Source: Clostridia bacterium (lineage in GTDB: Bacteria; Bacillota; Clostridia; Lachnospirales; Lachnospiraceae). Taken from it: a stretch of 64,000 nucleotides of DNA. Position 1 is the first letter of the stretch, and each line of letters starts with the position of its first letter. The notes beneath the pieces are model-generated. The model was not told where the DNA came from, did not search any database, and saw only the letters and a program-made list of their open reading frames with translations. The translations under genes were made by a program, and so were the position numbers. Where the stretch lies: assembly GCA_910575725.1 (NCBI GenBank), contig CAJTFE010000007.1, forward strand, positions 1 to 64,000. Reading direction: 5' to 3'. This document shows positions 14,912 to 23,516 of the stretch, piece after piece.

Positions 14912-16595
14912 GTGCAAGAGCCGGATCTCCCTTTCCGCCGTTATGACCTGTGTGGTTGTGGGGCTGGTGCTGACGGTGCTGGGATCGGTACTTTTCTTTT
15001 TTATTGATTTTTATCAGAGCTCCATGGAGCAGAATGCAGCCATCACCAGCGAGCAGGCTGTGGTGCAGGTGATGAATACGGTGGAGGACTACACCGAGGG
15101 CATGGCGGATTCCATGCGGCTGATTTCTGTCCACATGGGAACGCCCAGGGAGGAACGGGACGAATTTTTCCGCAGCTTTATGGAGATACGTTCCGATGTG
15201 GTGGCGGTTACCACTTACAATGAAGAAGGAGAGCTTTTGGACTGCTGGTCTGACGGCCTCAAGCGAAAAAGCACCATTTTGCAGAATCTTTCCTATATGG
15301 AGGAACCAAAGGGGAAGGGGCTGTGCATTTCCAAACCCCATGCGGAGACGCTTTTTGAAGAGTACTATCCCTGGGTGGTTACCATCTGCCAGAATATGAG
15401 GGATGCATCCGGGCAGGAACTTAAGGTTTTTATGGACATCCGCTTTTCCAATATTGCCAGGTATGTGGACGATGTGGGAATCGGACAGCATGGCTACTGC
15501 TATATCCAGGATACGGAGGGCAATCTCATCTACCATCCCCAGCAGCAGCTCATTTATTCCGGCCTGAAGGAGGAAATGACAGGGGAGCTTGAGAGCCTTC
15601 CCGACGGCTCCCATACCCGTACCAATGTGATTTATACCATTCATACGCTGGAAAACTGCAACTGGAGAGTGGTAGGCGTAAGCTATGTGGACGAGCTGAT
15701 CACAGGCCGCGTGGAGGGAATGATACGCGTCTGCGTTGCGCTTCTGCTGCTGGTTCTTCTGACAGCGGTGCTGGTGGGCATGCTTTTTTCCTGGATGTTT
15801 GCCAAGCCTGCCAAGCGGCTTACGGGAGCTATGGAGGCCTTTGAGCAGGAGGCGGAGAACTTTCAGTTTGCGGCTGTGCGGGGAACCAGTGAGATTTCGG
15901 CCTTGTCGGACTCCTTCGGCCATATGGTAGTGCGGATCCAGGAGCTGATGGAGCAGGTGCGGCAGGAGGAAATCACCCTGCGCAAGACGGAGCTCAATGC
16001 GCTGCAGGCCCAGATCAATCCCCATTTCCTGTATAATACCCTGGATTCCATTGCCTGGATGTGCGAGGAGGATCGGACAAAGGAGGCGGTGGAGATGGTG
16101 AATGCCCTGGCCAGGCTGTTCCGCATCAGCATCAGCAAGGGACACGAGCTGATTACTTTGGAGCGTGAGGTGGAGCACGCCAAAAGCTATCTGAAAATCC
16201 AGAATTACCGCTACAAAAATCAGTTTACCTATGCTTTTGACGTGGAGGAAGGCTGTCTTTCCTACCTGTGCAATAAGATTACCCTGCAGCCTATTATAGA
16301 AAACGCCATTTACCACGGGATTGACCGTATGGTGGACGAGGGCTTTATCGAGATACGGATCCGGGAGGAGGAGACGGCTGTCCGGATAACCGTCACAGAT
16401 AACGGCGTGGGCATGACCAGAGAGCAGTGCCAGGAGATTCTTCACCGGGAAGCAAAGGATCGGACGGGAATCGGCATCAAAAACGTTAACGACCGCATCC
16501 GCATCTACTTTGGGGAAGAATACGGGCTTCGCATCACAAGCGAGCCGGACGAAGGCACCTGCGTAGAAATCCGCATACCAAAGCTGAAACAGTGA
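14898..16595 (+). CDS. YesM-type sensor histidine kinase with Cache domain
   Basis: A 565-residue membrane kinase: N-terminal helix (about 15-38), extracytoplasmic double-Cache-like sensor (40-275), second helix (about 278-302), HAMP (305-355), His_kinase domain with the phosphorylated His in NPHFLYNTLDS (~375), and HATPase with IIENAIYHGID, TDNGVGM and GIGIKNVNDRI. It pairs with the response regulator, whose end it overlaps by 14 bases; AGGAGG precedes the ATG at 14898. Kinases of this group sense sugars or oligosaccharides directly or through a binding protein, and the next gene supplies such a protein. Confidence 0.92.
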   Translation: MKKDRCKSRISLSAVMTCVVVGLVLTVLGSVLFFFIDFYQSSMEQNAAITSEQAVVQVMNTVEDYTEGMADSMRLISVHMGTPREERDEFFRSFMEIRSDVVAVTTYNEEGELLDCWSDGLKRKSTILQNLSYMEEPKGKGLCISKPHAETLFEEYYPWVVTICQNMRDASGQELKVFMDIRFSNIARYVDDVGIGQHGYCYIQDTEGNLIYHPQQQLIYSGLKEEMTGELESLPDGSHTRTNVIYTIHTLENCNWRVVGVSYVDELITGRVEGMIRVCVALLLLVLLTAVLVGMLFSWMFAKPAKRLTGAMEAFEQEAENFQFAAVRGTSEISALSDSFGHMVVRIQELMEQVRQEEITLRKTELNALQAQINPHFLYNTLDSIAWMCEEDRTKEAVEMVNALARLFRISISKGHELITLEREVEHAKSYLKIQNYRYKNQFTYAFDVEEGCLSYLCNKITLQPIIENAIYHGIDRMVDEGFIEIRIREEETAVRITVTDNGVGMTREQCQEILHREAKDRTGIGIKNVNDRIRIYFGEEYGLRITSEPDEGTCVEIRIPKLKQ

Positions 16596-16599
16596 GTAA

Positions 16600-16655
16600 G
16601 TGTGTCGAAGCGGCTTTACCCTTTAGTGCCGTCGCGCAGCGACTTTAATAGGAGG
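16600..16655 (+). repeat. Type A hairpin element, right half only
   Basis: GTGTGTCGAAGCGGCTTTACC, then TTTAGTGCCGTCGCGCAG and the AGGAGG of the next gene, match the right half of the type A elements at 4286-4345 and 49711-49760. The left arm is missing. The small GTCGC-GCA-GCGAC stem is kept. It lies between the kinase and the binding-protein gene. Confidence 0.8.
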
Positions 16656-16664
16656 TGAGGGATA

Positions 16665-17687
16665 ATGAAGGAAAACAGAGTAATGGGCAGAGTTTCAGGC
16701 CGATGGCTGATTCTTTTGGGGGCGCTGCTCCTGGCAGGAAGCTATATCGTCGGAATCCGCTATATCATCGGCAATCTCAATGCATTTGAAAACGAGAGGG
16801 GAGAGGCCAACCGCCATTATGTGGCAGTCATTGCCAAGTCTACCACCTCCGCCTTCTGGAAATCCGTATTTGCCGGCGCCAATGCTGCCAGTACAGAATA
16901 CAACTTAACTTTAACGGTGGAAGGCCCGGAAAATGAGGAGGACTACCAGACCCAGAACGAGATGATCCGGCGGGCCGCTGCAGACGGGGCGGAGGTGATT
17001 GTATTTTCCGCAGTAGATTATCAGGCCAATGCTGAGGCCATCAACGAGGCAGCCGGATCCGGGGTGAAAATCGTGATCATTGACAGTGACGTGGACAGCA
17101 GCCTGGTGAGCTGCCGTATCAGCACAGACAATTTCCAGGCAGGCAGAATGGCTGGAAAAGCCATTCTCTCGGAAGAAAAGGAAGAGCTGAATGTGGGAAT
17201 TGTGAATTTTGATAAGAACTCTGCCAACGGCCAGCAGAGGGAGCAGGGCCTCAGGGAAGAGCTTTCAGGAGACAGCCGGGTGCGGATTGTAGACGCCGTC
17301 AATGTACTCTCCACAACCGAGGATTCCAAGGCGGGCACCATAGAAATGCTGAAAAACCATCCGGAGATCAATGTAATCGCCACCTTTAACGAGTGGACAA
17401 GCTTAGGTGTCAGCTATGCCATCCGGGAGCTTGGGCTGGCAGAGGAAACCTCCGTGGCGGCCTTTGACAGCAACGTGGTCTGTGTGGGAATGCTGGAAAC
17501 AGGAGAGGTGGACGCGCTGATTGTGCAGAACCCCTACGCCATGGGGTATCTGGGCGTGGAATGCGCCTACAATCTCATCAACAATCTGCCTCTGGAGAGC
17601 ATCCAGGTAGATACGTCCACAACCGTAATCACCAGGGAAAATATGTTCGAAGAGGAATGCCAAAAGGTATTATTTTCTTTTGACTGA
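16665..17687 (+). CDS. Membrane-anchored sugar-binding sensor protein
   Basis: A 340-residue protein of the Peripla_BP_4 family (ribose/galactose-binding fold). It has an uncleaved N-terminal membrane helix (about 13-33, WLILLGALLLAGSYIVG) instead of a lipobox, then the binding domain (VAVIAKSTTSAFWKSVFAGAN, later DSDVDSSLVSC and NEWTSLGVSYAI). It is co-directional with the kinase-regulator pair and sits just before mglB, so it likely presents sugar to the kinase rather than to the ABC transporter. Three-component systems of this kind are known in Clostridia. Residual lipoprotein function cannot be excluded. Confidence 0.82.
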   Translation: MKENRVMGRVSGRWLILLGALLLAGSYIVGIRYIIGNLNAFENERGEANRHYVAVIAKSTTSAFWKSVFAGANAASTEYNLTLTVEGPENEEDYQTQNEMIRRAAADGAEVIVFSAVDYQANAEAINEAAGSGVKIVIIDSDVDSSLVSCRISTDNFQAGRMAGKAILSEEKEELNVGIVNFDKNSANGQQREQGLREELSGDSRVRIVDAVNVLSTTEDSKAGTIEMLKNHPEINVIATFNEWTSLGVSYAIRELGLAEETSVAAFDSNVVCVGMLETGEVDALIVQNPYAMGYLGVECAYNLINNLPLESIQVDTSTTVITRENMFEEECQKVLFSFD

Positions 17688-17731
17688 CAGGAAATAAGTA
17701 AGAATTTGTACAAAAAGAATAAAATTTTTAA

Positions 17732-17759
17732 TGGAAATCCTCCTTAATTGTGGTATACT
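17732..17759 (+). promoter_or_regulatory. Promoter of mglB
   Basis: A clear -10 TATACT at 17754-17759 with only a weak -35 (TGGAAA, 17732, 16-bp spacing), which is consistent with an activator-dependent promoter. The leader then runs to AGGGAGGATT before the mglB ATG. Confidence 0.5.
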
Positions 17760-17815
17760 TATAAACGCAGGCACATGAAGAGCTTGTAAAAAATATATAG
17801 GGAGGATTTTTCATT

Positions 17816-18937
17816 ATGAAAAAGAAAGTTTTAGCTGCATTGTTAAGCGTAGCAATGGTAGCAACCTTACTGGCAGGCTGCGGCAAGAAGGAAGCGCCCG
17901 CAGAAGCACCTGCTGAGACCGAAGCGCCGGCAGAGACCGAGGCACCTGCAGACACAGACGCAGAGGAGCCTGCAGAGACCGAGGCACCTGCAGAGGCAGC
18001 CGGAGATTTCGCTGACAAGAAGGTAGGCGTATGTATCTATCAGTTCTCCGATAACTTCATGACTCTGTTCCGTACAGAGCTTGAGAATTATCTCATCAGC
18101 TTAGGCTTTGCAAAAGAGAACATCACCATCCAGGATGGTCAGAATGACCAGGGAACACAGAGCAACCAGATTGATGCTTTCATCAATGACAAGGTTGACG
18201 TTCTGATTATCAACCCCGTTAACTCCTCTTCCGCAGAGACCATTACCGACAAGGTAGTAGGCGCTGGAATCCCGCTGGTATACATCAACCGCGAGCCGGA
18301 CGAGTCCGAGGAGCAGAGATGGGCAGACAACAACTGGGATGTAACCTACGTTGGATGTGACGCACGTCAGTCCGGAACCATGCAGGGCGAGATGATCGTA
18401 GACCTGGGTCTGGAGAAGGTTGACATGAACGGCGACGGCAAGGTTCAGTACATTATGATCGAGGGCGACCCCGAGAACGTTGATGCAAAGTATCGTACCG
18501 AGTTCTCTGTTAAGGCTCTGACAGACGCAGGCTGGGAAGTAGAAGAGCTTGACGATCAGGTAGGTAACTGGGATCAGGTAAAGGCACAGGAGCTTGTATC
18601 CAATGCACTTGGCCAGCACGGCGAGAAGATCGAAGTTGTATTCTGTAACAACGACGCTATGGCTCTTGGAGCTCTTCAGGCAATTGATACCGCAGGCCGC
18701 AAGGTAGGCGAGGATATCTTCCTGGTAGGCGTTGACGCTCTGTCCGAGGCTCTTGAGAACGTAATCAACGGAACCATGACAGGTACTGTATTCAATGACC
18801 ATATTTCTCAGTCTCACAGCGCGGCAGACGCAGCAGTGAACTATCTGACAGGTGCAGGCAACGAGCACTACATCGGATGTGACTATGTAAAGGTTACAAC
18901 TGAGAATGCACAGGAAGTACTTGACAGCGTAAAATAA
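17816..18937 (+). CDS. mglB: Galactose/glucose-binding lipoprotein MglB
   Basis: A 373-residue lipoprotein: signal with lipobox LLAGC (Cys21), an Ala/Glu/Pro/Thr-rich linker (22-62, EAPAET-type repeats), then a Peripla_BP_4 domain. The calcium-binding loop DMNGDGKVQ and the substrate-contact segments (YQFSDNFMTLFR, YINREPD, CNNDAMALG) match MglB, the high-affinity binding protein of the methyl-galactoside/galactose ABC importer. It heads the mglBAC operon and is followed by a hairpin that probably keeps mglB transcript in excess. Confidence 0.92.
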   Translation: MKKKVLAALLSVAMVATLLAGCGKKEAPAEAPAETEAPAETEAPADTDAEEPAETEAPAEAAGDFADKKVGVCIYQFSDNFMTLFRTELENYLISLGFAKENITIQDGQNDQGTQSNQIDAFINDKVDVLIINPVNSSSAETITDKVVGAGIPLVYINREPDESEEQRWADNNWDVTYVGCDARQSGTMQGEMIVDLGLEKVDMNGDGKVQYIMIEGDPENVDAKYRTEFSVKALTDAGWEVEELDDQVGNWDQVKAQELVSNALGQHGEKIEVVFCNNDAMALGALQAIDTAGRKVGEDIFLVGVDALSEALENVINGTMTGTVFNDHISQSHSAADAAVNYLTGAGNEHYIGCDYVKVTTENAQEVLDSVK

Positions 18938-18968
18938 AAACATCTAAGAAACTGCAGGAATGAATCTG

Positions 18969-19003
18969 GTGCAGGTGTTGGAATTACGGCACCTGCACTT
19001 TTC
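18969..19003 (+). terminator. Intra-operon hairpin between mglB and mglA
   Basis: GTGCAGGTG (18969-18977) pairs with CACCTGCAC (18990-18998) and is followed by TTTTC. Placed between the binding protein and the ATPase, it likely acts as a partial terminator or 3' stabiliser so that MglB is made in excess. Confidence 0.75.
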
Positions 19004-19123
19004 ATAATGAATGGAAATGATTGCTGTCCGCAGGATGGACAGCAGCTATGAATGAAACGATATGGTTATGAAAATCTGCAGATTGCGATCTGTATAATAT
19101 AGAAAAAGAGAAGGAGGAGCAAA

Positions 19124-20632
19124 ATGGCAGAGTATAAACTGGAGCTGAAAGGCGTCTGCAAGTCATTTCCCGGTGTCAAGGCACTGGATAATGTACAGTT
19201 GTCGCTCCGTCCCGGCACCGTACACGCACTGATGGGGGAAAACGGCGCCGGAAAGTCCACACTGATGAAGTGTCTGTTTGGTATCTACAAGATGGATGCA
19301 GGAGAGATCATTCTCGACGGAAAAAAGATTGAGATTGGGAACCCCGATGAGGCCATGAAGTACGGTATCGCCATGGTGCATCAGGAGCTGCAGCCCGTGC
19401 CGGCCAGAAGCGTAGGGGAGAATCTGTATCTGGGAAGATTTCCGGTGAAAAAATACGGCCCCCTGCAGGTGATTGATCACAAGGCCATGTATGCGGAAAC
19501 AGAGAAATGGTTACAGGAAGTAAAGATGGATTTTGATCCCAAGGCTCTTCTTGGCACGCTGTCCGTGGGACAGATGCAGTCGGTGGAGATTGCCAAGGCT
19601 GTATCCCAGCAGGCTAAGGTGGTTATCTTTGACGAGCCTACCTCGTCCCTGTCAGACAATGAGGTGGAGGCTCTTTTCCGGATTATGAATGATCTTAGGG
19701 ATAAGGGCGTAACCATGGTTTATATTTCCCACAAGATGGATGAGATTAAGCGGATTGCCGATGATATCACGATTATGCGTGACGGTACATACGTGGGAAC
19801 CTGGCTGGCCGATGATATGAGCACCGACGATATCATCGCAAAGATGGTAGGCCGCGAACTGACCAATGTATATCCGCCCCGGGAAAATGAGCCCGGCGAG
19901 GTGATTATGGAGGTAAAGGATCTCTGTTCCATCCATGAAAAATCCTTCCAGCATATTAATTTTACCCTCCGCAGGGGCGAGATTCTGGGCTTCGGCGGCC
20001 TGGTTGGCGCACAGAGAACGGAGCTGATGGAGGGAATCTTCGGTATCCGCGGCGTGGAGACAGGGGAGATTCTCATAAATGGCAGTCCGGTAAAAATCAA
20101 GCATCCCAAGGACGCCATGAAAGCCGGTATCGGATTGATTACGGAAGATCGCCGGGGCAACGGTATCTTCGGCTGCCTGTCCATCAAGGATAATGTAGGC
20201 GTATCCATTTACAATAAGTATCTGAAGGCTGGGTTTGTTCTGGATCACAAGAAGATTGACGGCATTGTGGATGAGAACATCCAGAAGCTGCGGATCAAAA
20301 CGCCCAGTATGAAGGAGCATATTGCAAATCTTTCCGGAGGTAATCAGCAGAAGGTGATTGTTTCCCGCTGGCTTGCAAATGATCCGGATGTACTCATCAT
20401 GGATGAGCCTACGAGAGGTATCGACGTAGGCGCCAAGCACGAGATCTACGAGATTATGAACGAGCTGGCCAAGCAGGGGAAGGCGATTATTATGATCTCC
20501 TCTGAGATGGCGGAGCTTTTGGGAATGTCGGACAGAGTCTATGTGATGTGCAACGGAAAGATCACCGGTGAGATTACGGAAGAGCAGGAGATGAACCAGG
20601 AAAGCGTTATGGGCTATGCGACCCAGTTCTGA
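19124..20632 (+). CDS. mglA: Galactose ABC importer ATPase MglA
   Basis: A 502-residue double-ATPase of the sugar CUT2 family. The first half has Walker A GENGAGKST (about 38-46), a signature LSVGQMQSVEIAKA and Walker B VVIFDEPTSSL. The second half has the degenerate Walker A normal for this family (GGLVGAQRTEL), the signature LSGGNQQKVIVSRWL and VLIMDEPTRGIDVG. AAGGAGG precedes the ATG. It powers import of galactose or glucose with MglC and MglB. Confidence 0.95.
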   Translation: MAEYKLELKGVCKSFPGVKALDNVQLSLRPGTVHALMGENGAGKSTLMKCLFGIYKMDAGEIILDGKKIEIGNPDEAMKYGIAMVHQELQPVPARSVGENLYLGRFPVKKYGPLQVIDHKAMYAETEKWLQEVKMDFDPKALLGTLSVGQMQSVEIAKAVSQQAKVVIFDEPTSSLSDNEVEALFRIMNDLRDKGVTMVYISHKMDEIKRIADDITIMRDGTYVGTWLADDMSTDDIIAKMVGRELTNVYPPRENEPGEVIMEVKDLCSIHEKSFQHINFTLRRGEILGFGGLVGAQRTELMEGIFGIRGVETGEILINGSPVKIKHPKDAMKAGIGLITEDRRGNGIFGCLSIKDNVGVSIYNKYLKAGFVLDHKKIDGIVDENIQKLRIKTPSMKEHIANLSGGNQQKVIVSRWLANDPDVLIMDEPTRGIDVGAKHEIYEIMNELAKQGKAIIMISSEMAELLGMSDRVYVMCNGKITGEITEEQEMNQESVMGYATQF

Positions 20633-20653
20633 TGGCGAAGGAGGATGGATAGA

Positions 20654-21643
20654 ATGGAAAAAACGAAGAAAAAACAAATAACAGATTTTTTGATTAATAA
20701 CGGCGTTATTATCGTTATGTTTATCCTGGTGATTTATACAGGATTTACCACCGATAATTTCTTTACAAGCAACAACATTCTGAACCTGCTGGTGAACATG
20801 AGCTCCCGTCTGGTGATTGCTCTTGGTATCGCAGGCTGTGTTATCACCGCAGGCTGCGACCTGTCAGCCGGACGTATGATTGGTTTCGGAGCTTGTATCT
20901 CGGGTGTGCTTCTGCAGCGTATGGATTATTCCCAGAAGTTCTTTCCTGATATGGAGCCCATGAATGTCTTTCTGGTGGCAGTGATTGTTATGCTGATATG
21001 TGCGGCCTTCGGTTCGATTACCGGATTCTTTATCGCATACTTAAGCGTGCCTCCCTTTATTGCCACTCTGGCTATGATGGAGATTGTGTACGGTATTAAC
21101 ATGATCTTCACCAACGCAACTCCCCTGGGCGGCTATGTGAGCGATTATACCAATGTGGCAAGCGGCAGATTCTTAGGGATCAGCTATCTGATCTGGATTG
21201 CGATTATTGTGGCGGCTATTACCTGGTTTATTTTCAATATGACCCGTCATGGAAAATACATGTATGCAGTGGGCGGCAATCCCCAGGCGGCAGAGGTGGC
21301 CGGTGTTCCGGTAAAGACCACGCTGATTCTTATCTATATGAAGGCGGCGGCTATGTACGGACTGGCGGGCTTTATGCTTGGCGCAAAGGCCGGCGGCGCT
21401 TCCGTAAACTTAGGTCTGGGTTATGAGATGGAGGCCATTGCGGCATGTACCATCGGCGGCGTATCCGTTACCGGCGGCCGTGGACGCGTGACCTCGGCTA
21501 TCGTCGGAGTTACCGTATTCGAGCTGCTGAAGCTGGCTCTTCAGTACCTTGGAATGGATGCGAATGCACAGTGGATTGCAATTGGTATCGTTATCTTTAT
21601 TGCTATCTCTCTGGATATCCGGAAGTATATTGCGAAGAAATAA
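20654..21643 (+). CDS. mglC: Galactose ABC importer permease MglC
   Basis: A 329-residue integral membrane protein with eight to ten hydrophobic segments of the BPD_transp_2 family. The conserved cytoplasmic EAA-like loop is seen around GNPQAAEVAGVPV, and the family stretches AGCDLSAGRMIGFG and CTIGGVSVTGGRG are present. The ATG at 20654 has AAGGAGG nine bases upstream; an ATG at 20645 overlaps the Shine-Dalgarno and is rejected. It ends the mgl operon at a terminator. Confidence 0.94.
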   Translation: MEKTKKKQITDFLINNGVIIVMFILVIYTGFTTDNFFTSNNILNLLVNMSSRLVIALGIAGCVITAGCDLSAGRMIGFGACISGVLLQRMDYSQKFFPDMEPMNVFLVAVIVMLICAAFGSITGFFIAYLSVPPFIATLAMMEIVYGINMIFTNATPLGGYVSDYTNVASGRFLGISYLIWIAIIVAAITWFIFNMTRHGKYMYAVGGNPQAAEVAGVPVKTTLILIYMKAAAMYGLAGFMLGAKAGGASVNLGLGYEMEAIAACTIGGVSVTGGRGRVTSAIVGVTVFELLKLALQYLGMDANAQWIAIGIVIFIAISLDIRKYIAKK

Positions 21644-21654
21644 AGTTGTGTGTG

Positions 21655-21697
21655 AAAAAAACGGCGGCTGGAAGAGATTCCTGCCGCTGTTTTTCTT
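21655..21697 (+). terminator. Terminator of the mgl operon
   Basis: An A-tract and CGGCGGC pair with GCCGCTG and a T-tract around a 14-base loop. With A and T tracts on both sides it may also serve the DUF4250 gene on the other strand. Confidence 0.8.
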
Positions 21698-21704
21698 AAC
21701 TCGA

Positions 21705-21878
21705 TTATACAAAGCTGTTGGTCTGGGGATCGTATTGATAATCAATTCCCCCCAGGGTAATTTCAAGAGCCTTGCGATCCAGGTTCAGGCTTGTACACAG
21801 CTCATCCAGACCGGGGTAGTAGTCGCGCAGCTGCATGTTGATCCAGCTTAGCAGCATAAATGGGTCTTTTGGGATCAT
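21705..21878 (-). CDS. DUF4250 small protein
   Basis: A 57-residue protein beginning MIPKDPFMLLSWINMQLRD, with LDELC and GIDYQYD further on, which matches the DUF4250 family common in Lachnospiraceae and Ruminococcaceae. A good AAGGAG lies upstream of the ATG on the minus strand. It is convergent with mglC and shares its terminator. The family is uncharacterised; its uniform size and the conserved MIPKDP start suggest a small regulatory or adaptor protein. Confidence 0.85.
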   Translation of the reverse strand: MIPKDPFMLLSWINMQLRDYYPGLDELCTSLNLDRKALEITLGGIDYQYDPQTNSFV

Positions 21879-21921
21879 GGCGCTTCTCCTTATTTTGATT
21901 TGGCAGATTTGTGATATTGAC

Positions 21922-21948
21922 GTTACTGGCCGCGGAGAGGACAGTAAC
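21922..21948. promoter_or_regulatory. Inverted repeat in the DUF4250 / membrane-protein intergenic region
   Basis: GTTACTG (21922-21928) and CAGTAAC (21942-21948) are complementary around 13 bases. It could be an operator for the divergent DUF4250 gene or a relic of a repeat; nothing in the sequence decides this. Confidence 0.3.
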
Positions 21949-21986
21949 CTAATGCCATTTCTTATTTAACAACAAAAGGGGAAAAC

Positions 21987-22015
21987 TTGCAAGTGCATCT
22001 TATTTCTGGTACACT
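21987..22015 (+). promoter_or_regulatory. Promoter upstream of a type B leader element
   Basis: TTGCAA (21987-21992), 17 bp, TACACT (22010-22015). Transcription would begin near 22022, so the hairpin at 22045-22137 is part of the 5' leader RNA. Confidence 0.6.
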
Positions 22016-22044
22016 TATACAAGTTGGATAAAAACTGGAAAACA

Positions 22045-22155
22045 GTAATATCCCTCAAAGTGCACAAATCGATTTACAGATGCATGTATTTGCGTCTGGA
22101 AATTGATTTCATACCCGTGTAATTTGAGGGATATTACGGAACTGGAATAGGAGAA
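22045..22155 (+). repeat. Type B hairpin leader element
   Basis: Perfect 15-base arms GTAATATCCCTCAAA (22045-22059) and TTTGAGGGATATTAC (22123-22137) enclose GTGCAC, an inner stem (AAATCGATTTACAG with CTGGAAATTGATTT in related copies) and a 3'-side CATACCCG bulge; total 93 bases. ACTGGAA occurs on both flanks. The tail GGAACTGGAATAGGAG supplies the ribosome binding site of the gene at 22160. Confidence 0.88.
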
Positions 22156-22159
22156 AGAG

Positions 22160-22612
22160 ATGGAGAAACGAGTGATAGATCCGGAAAAGAGAAAGCAGGT
22201 GCAGAGGACTACTACAAGAGCAGTTATCGGTATTACTTTGGTGATTGTGGCTTATGTGGCTTATGCAATGATTACGAAAAACCTTAATATCTTTATTTTT
22301 GAGGCAATGCTGATGACCTTTGTAGCTGCTTATGTGATATTGAATGATTTCGTGGAGCCTTACCGCCTGGGGATATTCGAAGGAATGACGGTGGGACAGA
22401 AAGAAGGCTTTATAAAGATTCTTGTACTGGATGCGGTGGGAATAGGTGCGGTGCTGTACTGGATTCTTGGCATGGGGAATGCGGAGAATGTAAACAACAG
22501 TATTTTTCCGCTGCTGATCTATATTATTTCCGCACAGTGGAAGCGTAAATTCCGTCCGGAGTTTGAAGGGACTGACGGGGAGGAACAGGAAGAGAAAGAA
22601 GAAGAATCATAG
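22160..22612 (+). CDS. Uncharacterised four-helix membrane protein
   Basis: A 150-residue protein with a basic N-terminus (EKRVIDPEKRKQ), about four membrane segments (21-42, 46-63, 83-103, 112-128) and an acidic Glu-rich tail (135-150). I recognise no catalytic motif; a Lachnospiraceae family of unknown function is likely. AGGAG at the end of the type B hairpin is its ribosome binding site, so folding of that leader could control translation. It is monocistronic, with a promoter at 21987 and a terminator at 22626. Confidence 0.7.
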   Translation: MEKRVIDPEKRKQVQRTTTRAVIGITLVIVAYVAYAMITKNLNIFIFEAMLMTFVAAYVILNDFVEPYRLGIFEGMTVGQKEGFIKILVLDAVGIGAVLYWILGMGNAENVNNSIFPLLIYIISAQWKRKFRPEFEGTDGEEQEEKEEES

Positions 22613-22625
22613 CAGGTTCTGCACC

Positions 22626-22670
22626 AGAGGGTGTTGGGAAGAAGTCGGCCGGCTTTTCCGACACCCTCTT
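22626..22670 (+). terminator. Terminator after the four-helix membrane protein
   Basis: AGAGGGTGT and GGGAA pair with TTTCC and ACACCCTCTT; the T-tract after it is short. Confidence 0.55.
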
Positions 22671-22711
22671 CTGTAATGGCGCTCTGCTGCATATATTAGG
22701 ATAACGAGAAA

Positions 22712-23485
22712 ATGTGTTTGGGAGCGTACAAGGTGAATAAGGAAAGGACAGCCGGCTTTCCGGCGTGGAAGTGGGGGCTTTTGGCGGGGGTGATTGGACT
22801 TGCAGCGGTGGGAGCTGCGGCCGGTATACGGGACAGGCAGAATGAGGGCGGCAGGGCCATGGTGATGGGAGATGCCTCCGAGGAGGGTGCGCCTTCCGGG
22901 AATATGGCCGGGGAGAACGAGGACACAGAGACAAAAAAGATTGCGCTGACCTTTGACGACGGCCCCCATCCCCGTTACACAGAGGAGCTTCTGGACGGGC
23001 TGGCAAAGCGGAAGGTAAAAGCTACCTTTTTCCTTTTGGGACAAAATATTGAAGGCCGGGAGGAGATCATTAAGCGGATGGCCCAGGAGGGCCACTTGAT
23101 TGGAAATCACACCTATTACCACGTGGATATCACACAGCTTCCCCAGAAGGAGGCATGCCGGGAAATTCTGGATACCAGCGAAAAGATTACGGCGATTACG
23201 GGACAGCCGGTGGAGTATATCCGTCCCCCCTTTGGGAACTGGGACAAGGAGCTGGAATATGAGGTGATGATGCTTCCTATTTTCTGGTCTGTGGATACCC
23301 TGGACTGGACGACCAAAAATGAGGATCAAATTGTCCAAAAGGTAGTGACGAAAATCGAAGAAAATGATATTATTTTAATGCATGATTCTTACGACAGCAC
23401 CGTGAAGGCGGCTCTTCGAATCATTGATCTTCTGCAGGCGGAGGGCTATGAATTTGTGACGGCGGATGAACTGATATTAGAGTGA
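22712..23485 (+). CDS. Membrane-anchored polysaccharide deacetylase (NodB domain)
   Basis: A 257-residue protein: N-terminal membrane anchor (about 22-40), short linker, then a NodB deacetylase domain (70-255). All family motifs are visible: TFDDGP (metal-binding Asp pair), NHTYYH (the two His ligands), RPPFGNWD (catalytic-pocket Arg), the SVDTLDW motif and LMHD near the end. Such enzymes remove N-acetyl groups from peptidoglycan or surface glycans outside the membrane, often giving lysozyme resistance. The start is ATG 22712 or GTG 22733; GGAG eight bases before the GTG makes the shorter form possible. Confidence 0.88.
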   Translation: MCLGAYKVNKERTAGFPAWKWGLLAGVIGLAAVGAAAGIRDRQNEGGRAMVMGDASEEGAPSGNMAGENEDTETKKIALTFDDGPHPRYTEELLDGLAKRKVKATFFLLGQNIEGREEIIKRMAQEGHLIGNHTYYHVDITQLPQKEACREILDTSEKITAITGQPVEYIRPPFGNWDKELEYEVMMLPIFWSVDTLDWTTKNEDQIVQKVVTKIEENDIILMHDSYDSTVKAALRIIDLLQAEGYEFVTADELILE

Positions 23486-23516
23486 TGGGAAGCAAAAGGC
23501 GGAGGAAATACCATAC

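Noticed and set aside
14853-16445. Long open frame of 530 codons on the minus strand
   Set aside because: It is antisense to the well-supported sensor kinase gene, has no ribosome binding site or family features, and is rich in His and Leu as expected of a shadow frame.
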